From: Desulfobacterales bacterium
GTDB lineage: Bacteria; Desulfobacterota; Desulfobacteria; Desulfobacterales; JADGBH01
Direction: 5' to 3'
Assembly: GCA_015231595.1 (NCBI GenBank)
Contig: JADGBH010000042.1
Coordinates: 1 to 40,180 of the forward strand
Length of the DNA stretch: 40,180 bases
How positions within the stretch are numbered: position 1 is the first letter of the stretch; the number at the start of each line of letters is the position of its first letter. The position numbers and the translations under genes are program-made. Positions 1 to 8,286 of this stretch are shown in pieces. The notes below the pieces were generated by a model, which searched no databases, was not told the origin of the DNA, and saw only the letters and a program-made list of their open reading frames with translations.

Positions 1-184
1 CTGGTGTAGGTGGTGTAGTGTCAACAGAATCTAACCCAGATAATAAGCTGTCAATATCATCTTGTGAAACTGTTTCATTTTCGTTTTTTGGAGAAGCTTC
101 AGGTTTTTCAGACTTAGGCGCTGGTGCAGATGGTGTAGTGTCAACAGAATCTAACCCAGATAATAAGCTGTCAATATCATCTTG
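1..184. repeat. Direct DNA repeat with a 120-bp period inside the SQDDID gene
   Basis: Positions 11-64 are repeated without a mismatch at 131-184, and positions 1-10 differ from 121-130 at only two bases. The spacing is exactly 120 bp (40 codons), so each unit encodes one SQDDIDSLLSGLDSVDTTP block plus a linker. Near-identity at the DNA level points to recent duplication or gene conversion, and the array may continue beyond the left edge. Confidence 0.9.
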
Positions 185-347
185 AGAGATACTCTGAAAA
201 AGATCATCATCATTATCATCAGGTTCCAAAGTCTCTCCGTTATATTCATCAGAATCAGAATTAGAGTTATCAGAATTAGAATCATCTGAAAGACCCATTA
301 AAAGCTTATCAATATCATCTTGAGATACTATATCATTATCAGCCATA
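1..347 (-). CDS. Acidic protein with repeated SQDDID-x-LL motifs, flagellar locus (N-terminal part)
   Basis: This gene reads leftward from ATG at 345-347 and leaves the window, so only about 115 N-terminal residues are seen. A GGTGG stretch lies just upstream of the ATG. The segment is very acidic (runs of D, N, S, E) and carries the motif SQDDID(K/S)LL(M/S)GL three times, near residues 8-19, 56-67 and 96-107, separated by Pro/Ala/Thr-rich linkers. The motif resembles the N-terminal D-I-D-x-L-L peptide of flagellar switch proteins FliM and FliN/FliY, which in FliM binds CheY-P. The gene follows fliA on the same strand after about 70 bp, so a flagellar switch or chemotaxis role is plausible. 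The C-terminal domain that would identify it is outside the window. Seen: the motifs and repeats. Inferred: the flagellar role. Confidence 0.7.
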
Positions 348-416
348 TTTAATAACCACCGTTATAAAGTTGATGTCCTTGTCTTTGAACTTATATTGGG
401 ACTATAATTTATAAAT

Positions 417-1181
417 TCACAATTCATTTTGAAAATATGCTTTTAGCCTGGCCTTTAGCTTTAATATCGATTTTGTATGAAGTTGACTTATTCTCGATTC
501 TGTAAGATCCAAAATATTTCCTATCTCTTTTAAAGTTAATTCTTCATAATAATAAAGCGAAATAACGAGTTTTTCTTTATGACTAAGCTTATTTATTGTA
601 TCCGCTAAAATATTTTTTATCTCTCGATATTCGAGAACCTCATCTGGATTGCTTTTGCTTAAAATTTTATCCTTGAATGTTTGTTTTGTATCAGGATCAT
701 TTTTAATATATTCATCCAGACTTAAAAGAGCTGCACTATGTATGTCTCCTAATGTTTTAAAATAGTTTTCAATATCTATGCCAAGTTCTTTAGCTATTTC
801 ATAATCCTCAGCTTGTTTACCCGTCCTTGATTCAATTGCAAGGGATGCATTTTCTATTTCATGAATTTTTTTTCTATCACTTCGAGAATACCAATCCATA
901 CTCCTAAGCTCATCTAAAATAGCCCCTTTAATTCTATATTCAGCATATGTTTTAATTGTTACATTTTTTTCAGGGTCATATTTGTCAATTGCGTCAATTA
1001 ATCCCAGACTTCCAGCGCTAAGAAGTTCGTCAAAGCCTACGCTTTTTGGCACCCTTGTAGCAATCCTACCTGCAATATATTTTACGAGATACGCATATTT
1101 TAGAATTAAATTTTCCCGTTCTTTGGAATTAATATTTTTGCTCTTTTTATGTAACTCCGGTTTTATTGATTTTTCATTCAT
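417..1181 (-). CDS. fliA: Flagellar RNA polymerase sigma factor FliA (sigma-28)
   Basis: Sigma-70 family factor of 254 residues, the usual FliA length. Region 2 covers about residues 25-110 and includes the core-binding and -10 recognition helices (VPKSVGFDELLSAGSLGL, then YDPEKNVTIKTYAEYRIKGAI). A region 3 helix follows around 110-180, and region 4 is a helix-turn-helix at about 205-250 (LSHKEKLVISLYY, LTLKEIGNILDLTESRISQLH). There is no region 1.1, as expected for FliA. It directs transcription of late flagellar and chemotaxis genes and is normally held by the anti-sigma factor FlgM, which is not in this window. It lies 19 bp downstream of fleN on the same strand, so the two are almost certainly co-transcribed. 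The ATG at 1179-1181 is preceded only by a weak AGGCC site, consistent with translational coupling to fleN. Confidence 0.96.
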   Translation of the reverse strand: MNEKSIKPELHKKSKNINSKERENLILKYAYLVKYIAGRIATRVPKSVGFDELLSAGSLGLIDAIDKYDPEKNVTIKTYAEYRIKGAILDELRSMDWYSRSDRKKIHEIENASLAIESRTGKQAEDYEIAKELGIDIENYFKTLGDIHSAALLSLDEYIKNDPDTKQTFKDKILSKSNPDEVLEYREIKNILADTINKLSHKEKLVISLYYYEELTLKEIGNILDLTESRISQLHTKSILKLKARLKAYFQNEL

Positions 1182-1200
1182 GCAAATAAGGCCTATTTGA

Positions 1201-2106
1201 TTAAGATTTACTATAATTCAAAAATTTATTTAGAAAAAATTTAATATTTCCATCATAATCATTTCTAACTGGAAATTTTAAAAGCTCCTGAGCAATTAAA
1301 TGAAATTTTTGGCTCGAAGGGGCATCTGGAAAAAGTTCAATAACTGTTTTTCTTTTAATTACAGATTTTTGTATCATTTTATCAGTCGGAATAAAACCAA
1401 CATATTCAATTAAAACGCCTTTCAAAAAACGATCCACAACTTGACTTAAATTAACATAAACAAATTTTGCTTCTGATTCATTTTTTACCATATTCAATAA
1501 AAGTTTAAAGTACTTTGCTCCATGATGATTATGCATAACTTTCATAAGGGCATAAGCATCCGTTATAGAAGTTGGCTCTGGAGTTACGATTATCAAGCAT
1601 TCTTCTGCAGCTATGTTAAAATAAATTACATTTGGAGAAATTCCTGCTCCTGTATCAATTAAAAATATATCAAAGTTATCGTCAAGAGATTCGAATTCAG
1701 TTAGAAGATTTAATTTTTGGCCTTCAGTTAAATTAGTAAGATTCATAAAACCTGAACCAGCAGGAATAAGCTTAATTCCTTCAGGCCCTTCTGCTATAAT
1801 TTCTGATAATTCTTTTTCCCCATTTACAACGTGACTTATATTATATTTAGAATTTATGCCAAGAATTATATCGATATTAGCTAATCCAAGGTCTCCGTCA
1901 AGTATAAGGACTTTTTTTCCTATCCGAGCAAAAGCTATAGCAAGATTCGCAGTTATATTCGTTTTTCCAACTCCACCTTTGCCGCTTGTTATAGATATTA
2001 CTCTTGGGGACGCCTTTTCAATTAAAGAATTTTTTTCTAAAGGAGGTCTTTTAATTGAAGTTGCTTGATTGCTAACAATTTTTCTTAAATTACTCGCTTG
2101 ATCCAA
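1201..2106 (-). CDS. flhG: Flagellar number regulator FleN/FlhG, MinD-like ATPase
   Basis: ParA/MinD-family ATPase of 301 residues. The deviant Walker A motif GKGGVGKT is at residues 42-49, followed by the switch segment LDGDLGLANIDI and the DTGAG motif near 150. The N-terminus begins with DQASNLRK directly after the start codon. This is the DQA-x-x-LR helix that in FlhG activates the FlhF GTPase, and it fixes the start at the TTG codon at 2104-2106, which has a GGGAG ribosome-binding site 9 bases upstream. FlhG limits flagellar number and counteracts FlhF at the membrane. The gene sits between flhF and fliA, the standard polar-flagellum arrangement. A C-terminal amphipathic MinD-type membrane helix is not obvious, although the tail (KFFLNKFLNYSK) is basic and hydrophobic. 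Confidence 0.95.
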   Translation of the reverse strand: MDQASNLRKIVSNQATSIKRPPLEKNSLIEKASPRVISITSGKGGVGKTNITANLAIAFARIGKKVLILDGDLGLANIDIILGINSKYNISHVVNGEKELSEIIAEGPEGIKLIPAGSGFMNLTNLTEGQKLNLLTEFESLDDNFDIFLIDTGAGISPNVIYFNIAAEECLIIVTPEPTSITDAYALMKVMHNHHGAKYFKLLLNMVKNESEAKFVYVNLSQVVDRFLKGVLIEYVGFIPTDKMIQKSVIKRKTVIELFPDAPSSQKFHLIAQELLKFPVRNDYDGNIKFFLNKFLNYSKS

Positions 2107-2146
2107 TTTATTTGTCTCCCTGATTAATTACATTATATTACATTAT

Positions 2147-3343
2147 CTAATCGTTTAATATTATTTTTAAAACATTATTTTTTGTAGCAGGCATAATATC
2201 TTCTGGGACTTTTTGTCCATTTGTAATAAAGGAAATGGGCATTTTCAAATCAAGTACCTGATCTATTATGCAGCCTCTTTTTTTTGTTTCATCAATTTTC
2301 GTAAAAATATAGGTTTTTGGCTTTAAGATAGAAAAATTTTCTGAGGCGTCTTTCATATCTGAGTCTCTAATAGTAGTGCTTAATAATAAATGATTTGAAA
2401 TAGATAAATTAGCGTCCATAATTCTTCCTAATTCATTCATTCTTTCATTATCAAGATGACTATGGCCAGCTGTATCAATAAGTATTATTTCTTTATTCTG
2501 AAGTTTTTTTGCCGCAAGTTGAAGGTCTTGTGAAGAAAATGCAGCTAAGCAAGGAATTCCCATTATTGCCGCATATGTTTTAAGCTGCTCAACAGCTCCT
2601 ATTCTATAACTATCAATAGAAATAAGGCCTACGCTTCTTTTTTGTTTAATGCATAATTCTGCGGCAATTTTAGCGATAGTTGTCGTTTTACCAACACCTG
2701 TTGGTCCTGTAAAAGCAGCTATATATCTTTTTTCTGAATTCGGTTCAAATGGATTTGTAACGCTAAAGGATAATATAATTTCTTTTATAACATTCTTGCT
2801 TAATGCCTTAGGATCGGACGTTTTTGAATTTAATCCTTCAATTCCTTTTTTTACAAATTGCTGTGATCTTTTTTCAGAAATTCCGGACTTAACAAGCATT
2901 GTATAAATATTTAATGCTTCAGGATGAACATGCAAAAATTCAGGCAGCCCACCTGATTGGTTCATTAGAAAAATCATATCTTTTATAGTTAAAATTTCGT
3001 TTCTAAGCACATTCCATGTTTTATCTGAATAATCGTCTATTTCTTCTTCAGAGCTTCTTTTTCCAATTAAACTTGTAACATCTTCAATTTCAGATTCTAA
3101 TAAACCATTAAAATACTCTGTAAATTTAGGGGATTTCTTTATAAATGATTCAGTCGGTTTTATATTTTCTTCCTTAACTGGATTTTTAGCTGCCGTAACT
3201 TCAAATAAATCATCACCATAAGGGTCTTTAGGCCCTTTTGGGATACGTTTAGTAGATAAAATCATGGCGTCAGAGCCTAACTCCTCTTTTATTTTAGCAA
3301 TAGCTTCATTTATAGTTTTTGCAGTATATTTTTTAACTTCCAT
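2147..3343 (-). CDS. flhF: Flagellar biosynthesis GTPase FlhF
   Basis: SRP-type GTPase of 398 residues that places flagella at the cell pole. The N-terminal signature MEVKKYTAKTINEAIAKIKEELG is typical of FlhF. A variable B domain covers roughly 50-110, an N domain of helices 110-200, and the G domain 205-398. Visible GTP-binding motifs are GPTGVGKT at 213-220, DSYRIGA near 244-250, DTAGHS at 290-295 and TKIDE near 350. The start codon lies inside the last codons of flhA (11 bp overlap), which indicates translational coupling. With FlhG downstream, the pair forms the GTPase/ATPase switch for flagellar position and number. Confidence 0.96.
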   Translation of the reverse strand: MEVKKYTAKTINEAIAKIKEELGSDAMILSTKRIPKGPKDPYGDDLFEVTAAKNPVKEENIKPTESFIKKSPKFTEYFNGLLESEIEDVTSLIGKRSSEEEIDDYSDKTWNVLRNEILTIKDMIFLMNQSGGLPEFLHVHPEALNIYTMLVKSGISEKRSQQFVKKGIEGLNSKTSDPKALSKNVIKEIILSFSVTNPFEPNSEKRYIAAFTGPTGVGKTTTIAKIAAELCIKQKRSVGLISIDSYRIGAVEQLKTYAAIMGIPCLAAFSSQDLQLAAKKLQNKEIILIDTAGHSHLDNERMNELGRIMDANLSISNHLLLSTTIRDSDMKDASENFSILKPKTYIFTKIDETKKRGCIIDQVLDLKMPISFITNGQKVPEDIMPATKNNVLKIILND

Positions 3344-5438
3344 TTTTAATTGTTACCTTTCCAGTTGCTTTTATACTAATATTTGGCAAAACTTCGGCAT
3401 GGGAAATTACCGTTATTGAATGGGATATTTGTTCAACAATTTTTTTAAGATGTCTTCTTAAAATAGGAGAACAGAGTATTACAGGTTGTAAGTTCATATT
3501 CATAATTTTTTGAGACTCCTCTTTAACTGACAACATTACACTATCAACTGTACCTGGGTCAATGGAAAGATATGAGCCATGCTCAGAATGATGAACATTT
3601 TTAGTTAATGTCTCTTCAAGCCTTGGCTCAATTGTAATAACGTATATAATTCCATCCTTTTGAACAAAAGGAGAAACTATAGATCTTGCAAGTTTTTGCC
3701 GCACATATTCTGTAAGTAAATCTGGATCTTTTGTTAGATTAGAATAATCCGATAGGCATTCCACAACTGATAATAAATCTCGGATTGAAACTCTTTCTCT
3801 AACAAGATTTTGAAGAACTTTTTGGATTGTTCCAAGGGACATATGGCTTGGAACAAGTTCTTCAACAGCTTTTGGAGCATCTTTCGCCAGGTTATCGAGG
3901 AGATGTTGAACTTCTTGCCTTCCAAGTAATTCAAAAGCATTGCTTCTTATCATCTCCGTAAGGTGAGTTGCTATTACTGTGGCATTATCAACTACTGTGT
4001 AGCCTGCAAATCTTGCATCATCTTCTTTTTCTTGCCGTATCCACAAAGCCGGAAGATTAAAAGCTGGCTCTGTTGTAGGAATACCATCAATTTTTTGAGC
4101 AACAGTTCCAGGGTCCATCGCAAGAAGATGATTAACCATTACCTCTCCTTCGCCGACTTCAACGCCCTTTATTAATAAACGATATTGAGCTGGACGAAGT
4201 TTGAGATTATCACGAATATGTATAGGCGGTACTATTACTCCCATTTCAGTTGCAAATTGACGTCTTATAGATCTGATTCTATCAAGTAAGGCTCCATTTT
4301 GCTGTTTGTCTACAATAGGGATCAATCCATAACCTACCTCAAGCTCCATTCGATCAATATGAAGTAAATGTTCAACCTGTTCAGGACCGCTAAAATCTTT
4401 AGCTTCTCTAGCTCTTGCTTCGGCCTCTGCTTTTTTTTGTTCTTCTTCTCCGTCTTCTTCAGGCTTAAAAAAATAAACGATGAAGCTCGTCAAAAGTGCA
4501 AGAGTTATAAACGGAATAGTAGGAAGGCCTGGAACAAGACCAAATAAAAATATAACAAATGCTCCAATGTATATAGGATTTGGATTCGAAAAAATATGCT
4601 TTCCAAATTCTGTACCCATTTTTTCTTCGGCGCCTGATCGAGAAACAAGAATACCAGCTCCGGTTGATATAATTAAAGCTGGTATCTGACTTACAAGACC
4701 ATCTCCGATAGTAAGAATAGTATAAGATTCTGCGGCTGAAGTCATCGACATATTTTTTTGAAAAACGCCTATAAAAAAGCCTCCAATAATATTAATAAAA
4801 GTTATTATAATTCCAGCTACTGCATCACCACGAACAAATTTACTCGCTCCGTCCATAGCTCCGTAAAATTCGGCTTCTCTTGCAATATTTTTTCTTCTTG
4901 TCTTAGCTTCATTTTCGTCAATTAATCCAGCGTTTAAATCGGCATCAATAGCCATTTGCTTACCAGGCATTGCATCTAATGTGAATCTTGCAGCTACTTC
5001 TGCTATACGGCCAGAACCTTTTGTGATAACTGTAAAATTTATCAATACTAAAATTATAAATACTATTAGTCCGACAACATAACTTCCACCAACAACAAAG
5101 CTTCCAAAAGTCTGTATTATTGCTCCAGCAGCCGATGCTCCTTCGTTGCCTTTAAGTAAGATAAGACGAGTTGATGCTAAATTCAAAGACAGCCTAAATA
5201 AAGTCAGCAATAAAAGCACGGATGGAAAAATAGAGAATTCAAGAGGGGACTTCGCATACATAGTTGTAACTAAAATTATTATGGAAACAGTTATATTAAG
5301 CGCTAATAAGAAATCTAAAAACATTCCAGGTATAGGCAAAAGCATGGCCATCAATACGCCCATAACTGAAAACACCATTATAATATTTGCTGAATCATCA
5401 ATAAGGGAGCGAATTACTCCAGTTCTTTCTGCCGCCAT
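3333..5438 (-). CDS. flhA: Flagellar type III export apparatus protein FlhA
   Basis: Inner-membrane export-gate protein of 701 residues, normal for FlhA. Residues 1-330 hold about eight hydrophobic segments. The family signature is clear around 150-180 (VAARFTLDAMPGKQMAIDAD, then LNAGLIDENEA), the conserved charged cytoplasmic loop required for proton-driven export. A charged linker (about 330-360, rich in E and K) leads to the soluble cytoplasmic domain FlhA-C (about 365-701), which forms the nonameric ring that binds substrate-chaperone complexes. The start ATG at 5436-5438 follows a GGAG site. It lies about 90 bp downstream of flhB and overlaps flhF. Confidence 0.97.
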   Translation of the reverse strand: MAAERTGVIRSLIDDSANIIMVFSVMGVLMAMLLPIPGMFLDFLLALNITVSIIILVTTMYAKSPLEFSIFPSVLLLLTLFRLSLNLASTRLILLKGNEGASAAGAIIQTFGSFVVGGSYVVGLIVFIILVLINFTVITKGSGRIAEVAARFTLDAMPGKQMAIDADLNAGLIDENEAKTRRKNIAREAEFYGAMDGASKFVRGDAVAGIIITFINIIGGFFIGVFQKNMSMTSAAESYTILTIGDGLVSQIPALIISTGAGILVSRSGAEEKMGTEFGKHIFSNPNPIYIGAFVIFLFGLVPGLPTIPFITLALLTSFIVYFFKPEEDGEEEQKKAEAEARAREAKDFSGPEQVEHLLHIDRMELEVGYGLIPIVDKQQNGALLDRIRSIRRQFATEMGVIVPPIHIRDNLKLRPAQYRLLIKGVEVGEGEVMVNHLLAMDPGTVAQKIDGIPTTEPAFNLPALWIRQEKEDDARFAGYTVVDNATVIATHLTEMIRSNAFELLGRQEVQHLLDNLAKDAPKAVEELVPSHMSLGTIQKVLQNLVRERVSIRDLLSVVECLSDYSNLTKDPDLLTEYVRQKLARSIVSPFVQKDGIIYVITIEPRLEETLTKNVHHSEHGSYLSIDPGTVDSVMLSVKEESQKIMNMNLQPVILCSPILRRHLKKIVEQISHSITVISHAEVLPNISIKATGKVTIKNGS

Positions 5439-5529
5439 ACTTTACTCCATTTTTTTTGACGCATACGTCTATTATATGACACTGACTTATTTAAATTTTT
5501 TTAAGCATTTACAATTTCGTTATTTTTAT

Positions 5530-6597
5530 TTATAACGTTTTGCCTTTTAACTTATAAACATAAGCTAAAATTTCAGCAACCGCCAAATAAAGGTTTGAAG
5601 GAATTTCATCACCTATTTCCACTAACTTATACAAATTTTGGGCCAACTCTTTATTTTCAACTATAGGAACATTATTTTCAGTAGCAATCTGTTTAATGCG
5701 TTCAGCAATAAGTCCAGCTCCTTTTGCAAGTATTTTAGGAGCTTCCATTGCAAAAGGGTTATATTTAATTGCGATAGCTAAATGCACAGGGTTTGTCACA
5801 ACAACGTCTGCTTCAGGAACAGATTGCATCATTCTTCGCCTTGCTGCTTGAAGCTGAATGCTTCTTATTCTTGATTTTACTAATGGATCTCCTTCTGACT
5901 GTTTGAATTCTTCCTTTATTTCCTGTTTAGTCATTTTCATGTCTTTATTAAATTGCCATTTTTGATATACCAAATCTAAAATGGCTACAAGTATCATGAT
6001 AAGGGTAACCCACATAAAAATTCTGAATGAAATGCTAAGCAAATATATTAGAATGTTTGAAATGTCTTGGTCATATAAATGAATTATATTATTCATTTCA
6101 TTTTTTAGTGCAATATACACAACAAGTCCAGTTATTAATAATTTTGTAAGAGATTTGATTAATTCAATTAATGTCCTTAGGGAGAATAATCTTTTTAAAC
6201 CAGATATTACGCTTATTTTTGATAATTTAGGTTCAATCGCTTTATATGATATAGTAAAACCAACTTGGTAAATATTCGTAACGAGAGCAGTCAATAAAAG
6301 TGCCCCTGAAAAGGAAAGAAAAAATAAAGAAAAATGCTTCATGACTCTATAAAAAAGGTCAAAGCAATAAGCAGGTGTAAAATCTGGAATATTATTAAAA
6401 GTAAGAAAATGCCTCATCACTTCAATGGAAGCATCATAAAAAAAAGAACCAAAATAATAAAGAAATGCTATAGCTATAAGAAGCACAGATACCGACGCAA
6501 TTTCTGTACTTTTCGCAACTTGACCCTCTGACCTTGATTTTTCTAACTTCCGCGCGGTCGGTTCTTCAGTTTTCTCTTCAAAACTATCATCAGCCAT
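5530..6597 (-). CDS. flhB: Flagellar export switch protein FlhB
   Basis: Substrate-specificity switch of the flagellar export apparatus, 355 residues. The N-terminus FEEKTEEPTARKLEKSRSEG is the FlhB/YscU signature. Four membrane helices lie at about 32-54, 85-110, 143-165 and 185-212, followed by the cytoplasmic domain. The autocleavage site reads N269-P270-V271-H272 where most FlhB proteins have NPTH. Asn and Pro, the residues that flank the cleaved bond, are kept, as is His. The surrounding strand (ADVVVTNPVHLAIAIKY) is otherwise canonical. It is the first gene of the flh block here; fliP, fliQ and fliR, which often precede it, are not upstream. Confidence 0.96.
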   Translation of the reverse strand: MADDSFEEKTEEPTARKLEKSRSEGQVAKSTEIASVSVLLIAIAFLYYFGSFFYDASIEVMRHFLTFNNIPDFTPAYCFDLFYRVMKHFSLFFLSFSGALLLTALVTNIYQVGFTISYKAIEPKLSKISVISGLKRLFSLRTLIELIKSLTKLLITGLVVYIALKNEMNNIIHLYDQDISNILIYLLSISFRIFMWVTLIMILVAILDLVYQKWQFNKDMKMTKQEIKEEFKQSEGDPLVKSRIRSIQLQAARRRMMQSVPEADVVVTNPVHLAIAIKYNPFAMEAPKILAKGAGLIAERIKQIATENNVPIVENKELAQNLYKLVEIGDEIPSNLYLAVAEILAYVYKLKGKTL

Positions 6598-6670
6598 TTT
6601 TGGGTGTCCTATCTTTTACACATAAGGGAGATCATTGGTTTAAAATTTTTAAAATTTAGTTTCTAACGCC

Positions 6671-8167
6671 CTAAGGGACTTTTATATTCGTGTAAAAGGA
6701 GGGATATTCCAATTTCTGCACCCCAATTTCTATGGCAATATCTTTTAATATGGATAAAGCTTCCTCATAATCATAATCATCAATTTTTTCTACAAGTACT
6801 GATTTTTTTTGTATATCATATACTTTGATTTCATCCAAATATTTACAAATACCTTTAGGGTCTGATTCTGATAAGGCTTTGTCTAAATTTGTTATTATTG
6901 ATGCGAGCGTCTCAATATCTACTTTTATCAGTGACTCTGTTTGATTTGAAAAATTAGTACCGTTATATTGAAATTTTTTTAGAAATTGCATATTTAATGG
7001 CTCATCACTATTTTGCCGTTTTAGCTGTAATGTGAAAAAAAATGTACTACCTTTGCCCAACTCGCTTTTCAACCAAATTTGTCCATGCATTAATTCTATA
7101 AGTTGCTTACATATGGATAAACCTATTCCAATTCCATCGTACTTACGCGTGATTGATGTATCAACCTGAAAAAATGGCTCAAAAATTTTATCAAAATGAT
7201 CTTTAGCAATACCGATACCATTATCTGACAAGGAAAACTCAAGCAATACATTGTCAAGCAACTTTTCCAAAATATTTATTTTTAAAGTTACTTCAGGAGA
7301 ATTTACTGTAAATTTTGCCGCATTTTCTAAAATATGATTTAATATTTCGATTAAGCGGGATTCATCACCGATAAGCTTATTGGGGATTTTTTCAGCATCA
7401 AGATCAAAGTTAATTTTTAAATTTATATGTGCCCCTTTATGAAAAAAAGTCGTTTTAATTTTTGATAATGCCTCGTCTAAGCGAAAAGAAGATAATTGGA
7501 GATTAAGCTCACCATCTTTTGATTTTGTCAAATCAAGTATTTGTTCAACATTTTTCAAAAGAAAGTTACCACTTGAACTGATAATTTCTTGAATTTTTTC
7601 TAGCTCATCTTGTGTTTCGCAAATTGATATCATTTCCGTTGCAGTCAGCACACCAGTTAGAGATGTTCTAAGCTCATGGCTCATATTCATTAAAAAAACA
7701 CTTTTAGCCTTGTTTGCAATTTCAGCAGATTCCTTGGCTTTCTTGAGTTCGACTGTTCGTTTTTCAACAAGTTCTTCCAAATGATGTTTATAGTCTTCAC
7801 GTTCCAAATGATGTTTCACCCTTGTTTTTACAATTGGTATACAAATGGGTTTAGTTATATAGTCAACAGCCCCCATATTCAATCCTTTAGTTTCATAACC
7901 AGAGTCACTCATCGCTGTTAAAAAAATGATCGGGACATGTTTAGTGCGTTCATCAGATTTAAGTTGTTTGCATACCTCATAGCCATCCATTTCAGGCATC
8001 ATGATATCCAGCAAAATTAAGTCAGGAGAAAGAGTTGAGACACGCTTCAAGGCTTGTTCTCCATTCTTGGCAGCAATGATATTATATTCAGACTCCAATG
8101 CACCGAATAGTATATTAATATTTGACCTTTCATCATCAACAATTAATATGCTTTTTTTTTCCACCAT
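6671..8167 (-). CDS. Receiver-first hybrid histidine kinase
   Basis: Soluble two-component protein of about 498 residues with no membrane segment. Using numbering from the longest start (8176), an N-terminal receiver covers about 8-125 with phospho-acceptor Asp in LILLDIMMPEMDG near residue 55. A coiled-coil linker follows at 130-155. The HisKA domain has its histidine in MSHELRTSLTG near 166, with Ser replacing the usual Pro after RT. The HATPase domain spans about 275-395 (N box NHILENAAKF, DNGIGIAK, GIGIGLSI). The last ~80 residues form a helical domain also found at the end of the 8287-13482 kinase. The longest frame starts at 8176, but GGAGG overlaps that codon, so ATG 8167 or GTG 8164 is a likelier start. 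It lies downstream of the giant kinase on the same strand, 110 bp away, so the two may share a pathway. The partner is unknown. Confidence 0.88.
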   Translation of the reverse strand: MVEKKSILIVDDERSNINILFGALESEYNIIAAKNGEQALKRVSTLSPDLILLDIMMPEMDGYEVCKQLKSDERTKHVPIIFLTAMSDSGYETKGLNMGAVDYITKPICIPIVKTRVKHHLEREDYKHHLEELVEKRTVELKKAKESAEIANKAKSVFLMNMSHELRTSLTGVLTATEMISICETQDELEKIQEIISSSGNFLLKNVEQILDLTKSKDGELNLQLSSFRLDEALSKIKTTFFHKGAHINLKINFDLDAEKIPNKLIGDESRLIEILNHILENAAKFTVNSPEVTLKINILEKLLDNVLLEFSLSDNGIGIAKDHFDKIFEPFFQVDTSITRKYDGIGIGLSICKQLIELMHGQIWLKSELGKGSTFFFTLQLKRQNSDEPLNMQFLKKFQYNGTNFSNQTESLIKVDIETLASIITNLDKALSESDPKGICKYLDEIKVYDIQKKSVLVEKIDDYDYEEALSILKDIAIEIGVQKLEYPSFYTNIKVP

Positions 8168-8178
8168 GACCTCCATTT

Positions 8179-8207
8179 TTATAAAATGAATACTCCCGTA
8201 CTCACAA
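8179..8207 (-). promoter_or_regulatory. Possible sigma-70-type promoter for the receiver-first kinase
   Basis: On the minus strand TTGTGA (8202-8207) is followed after 17 bases by TTATAA (8179-8184), a reasonable -35/-10 pair in the only gap between the two kinases. It lies so close to the coding region that transcription would begin near 8172, downstream of the first in-frame ATG at 8176. This is another reason to prefer a later start. In AT-rich DNA such matches arise by chance. Confidence 0.3.
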
Positions 8208-8286
8208 TAATTTAGAGTACATATTACTATCTTGTTTTTAAAGCCTAATTTTAAAGCTTCTGCGTAAATATACCATCCATTTTTTA

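Noticed and set aside
1..184. Repeats with regular spacing at the left edge as a possible CRISPR array
   Set aside because: The units are 120 bp, in frame, and encode a conserved protein motif; there are no short repeats with unique spacers.
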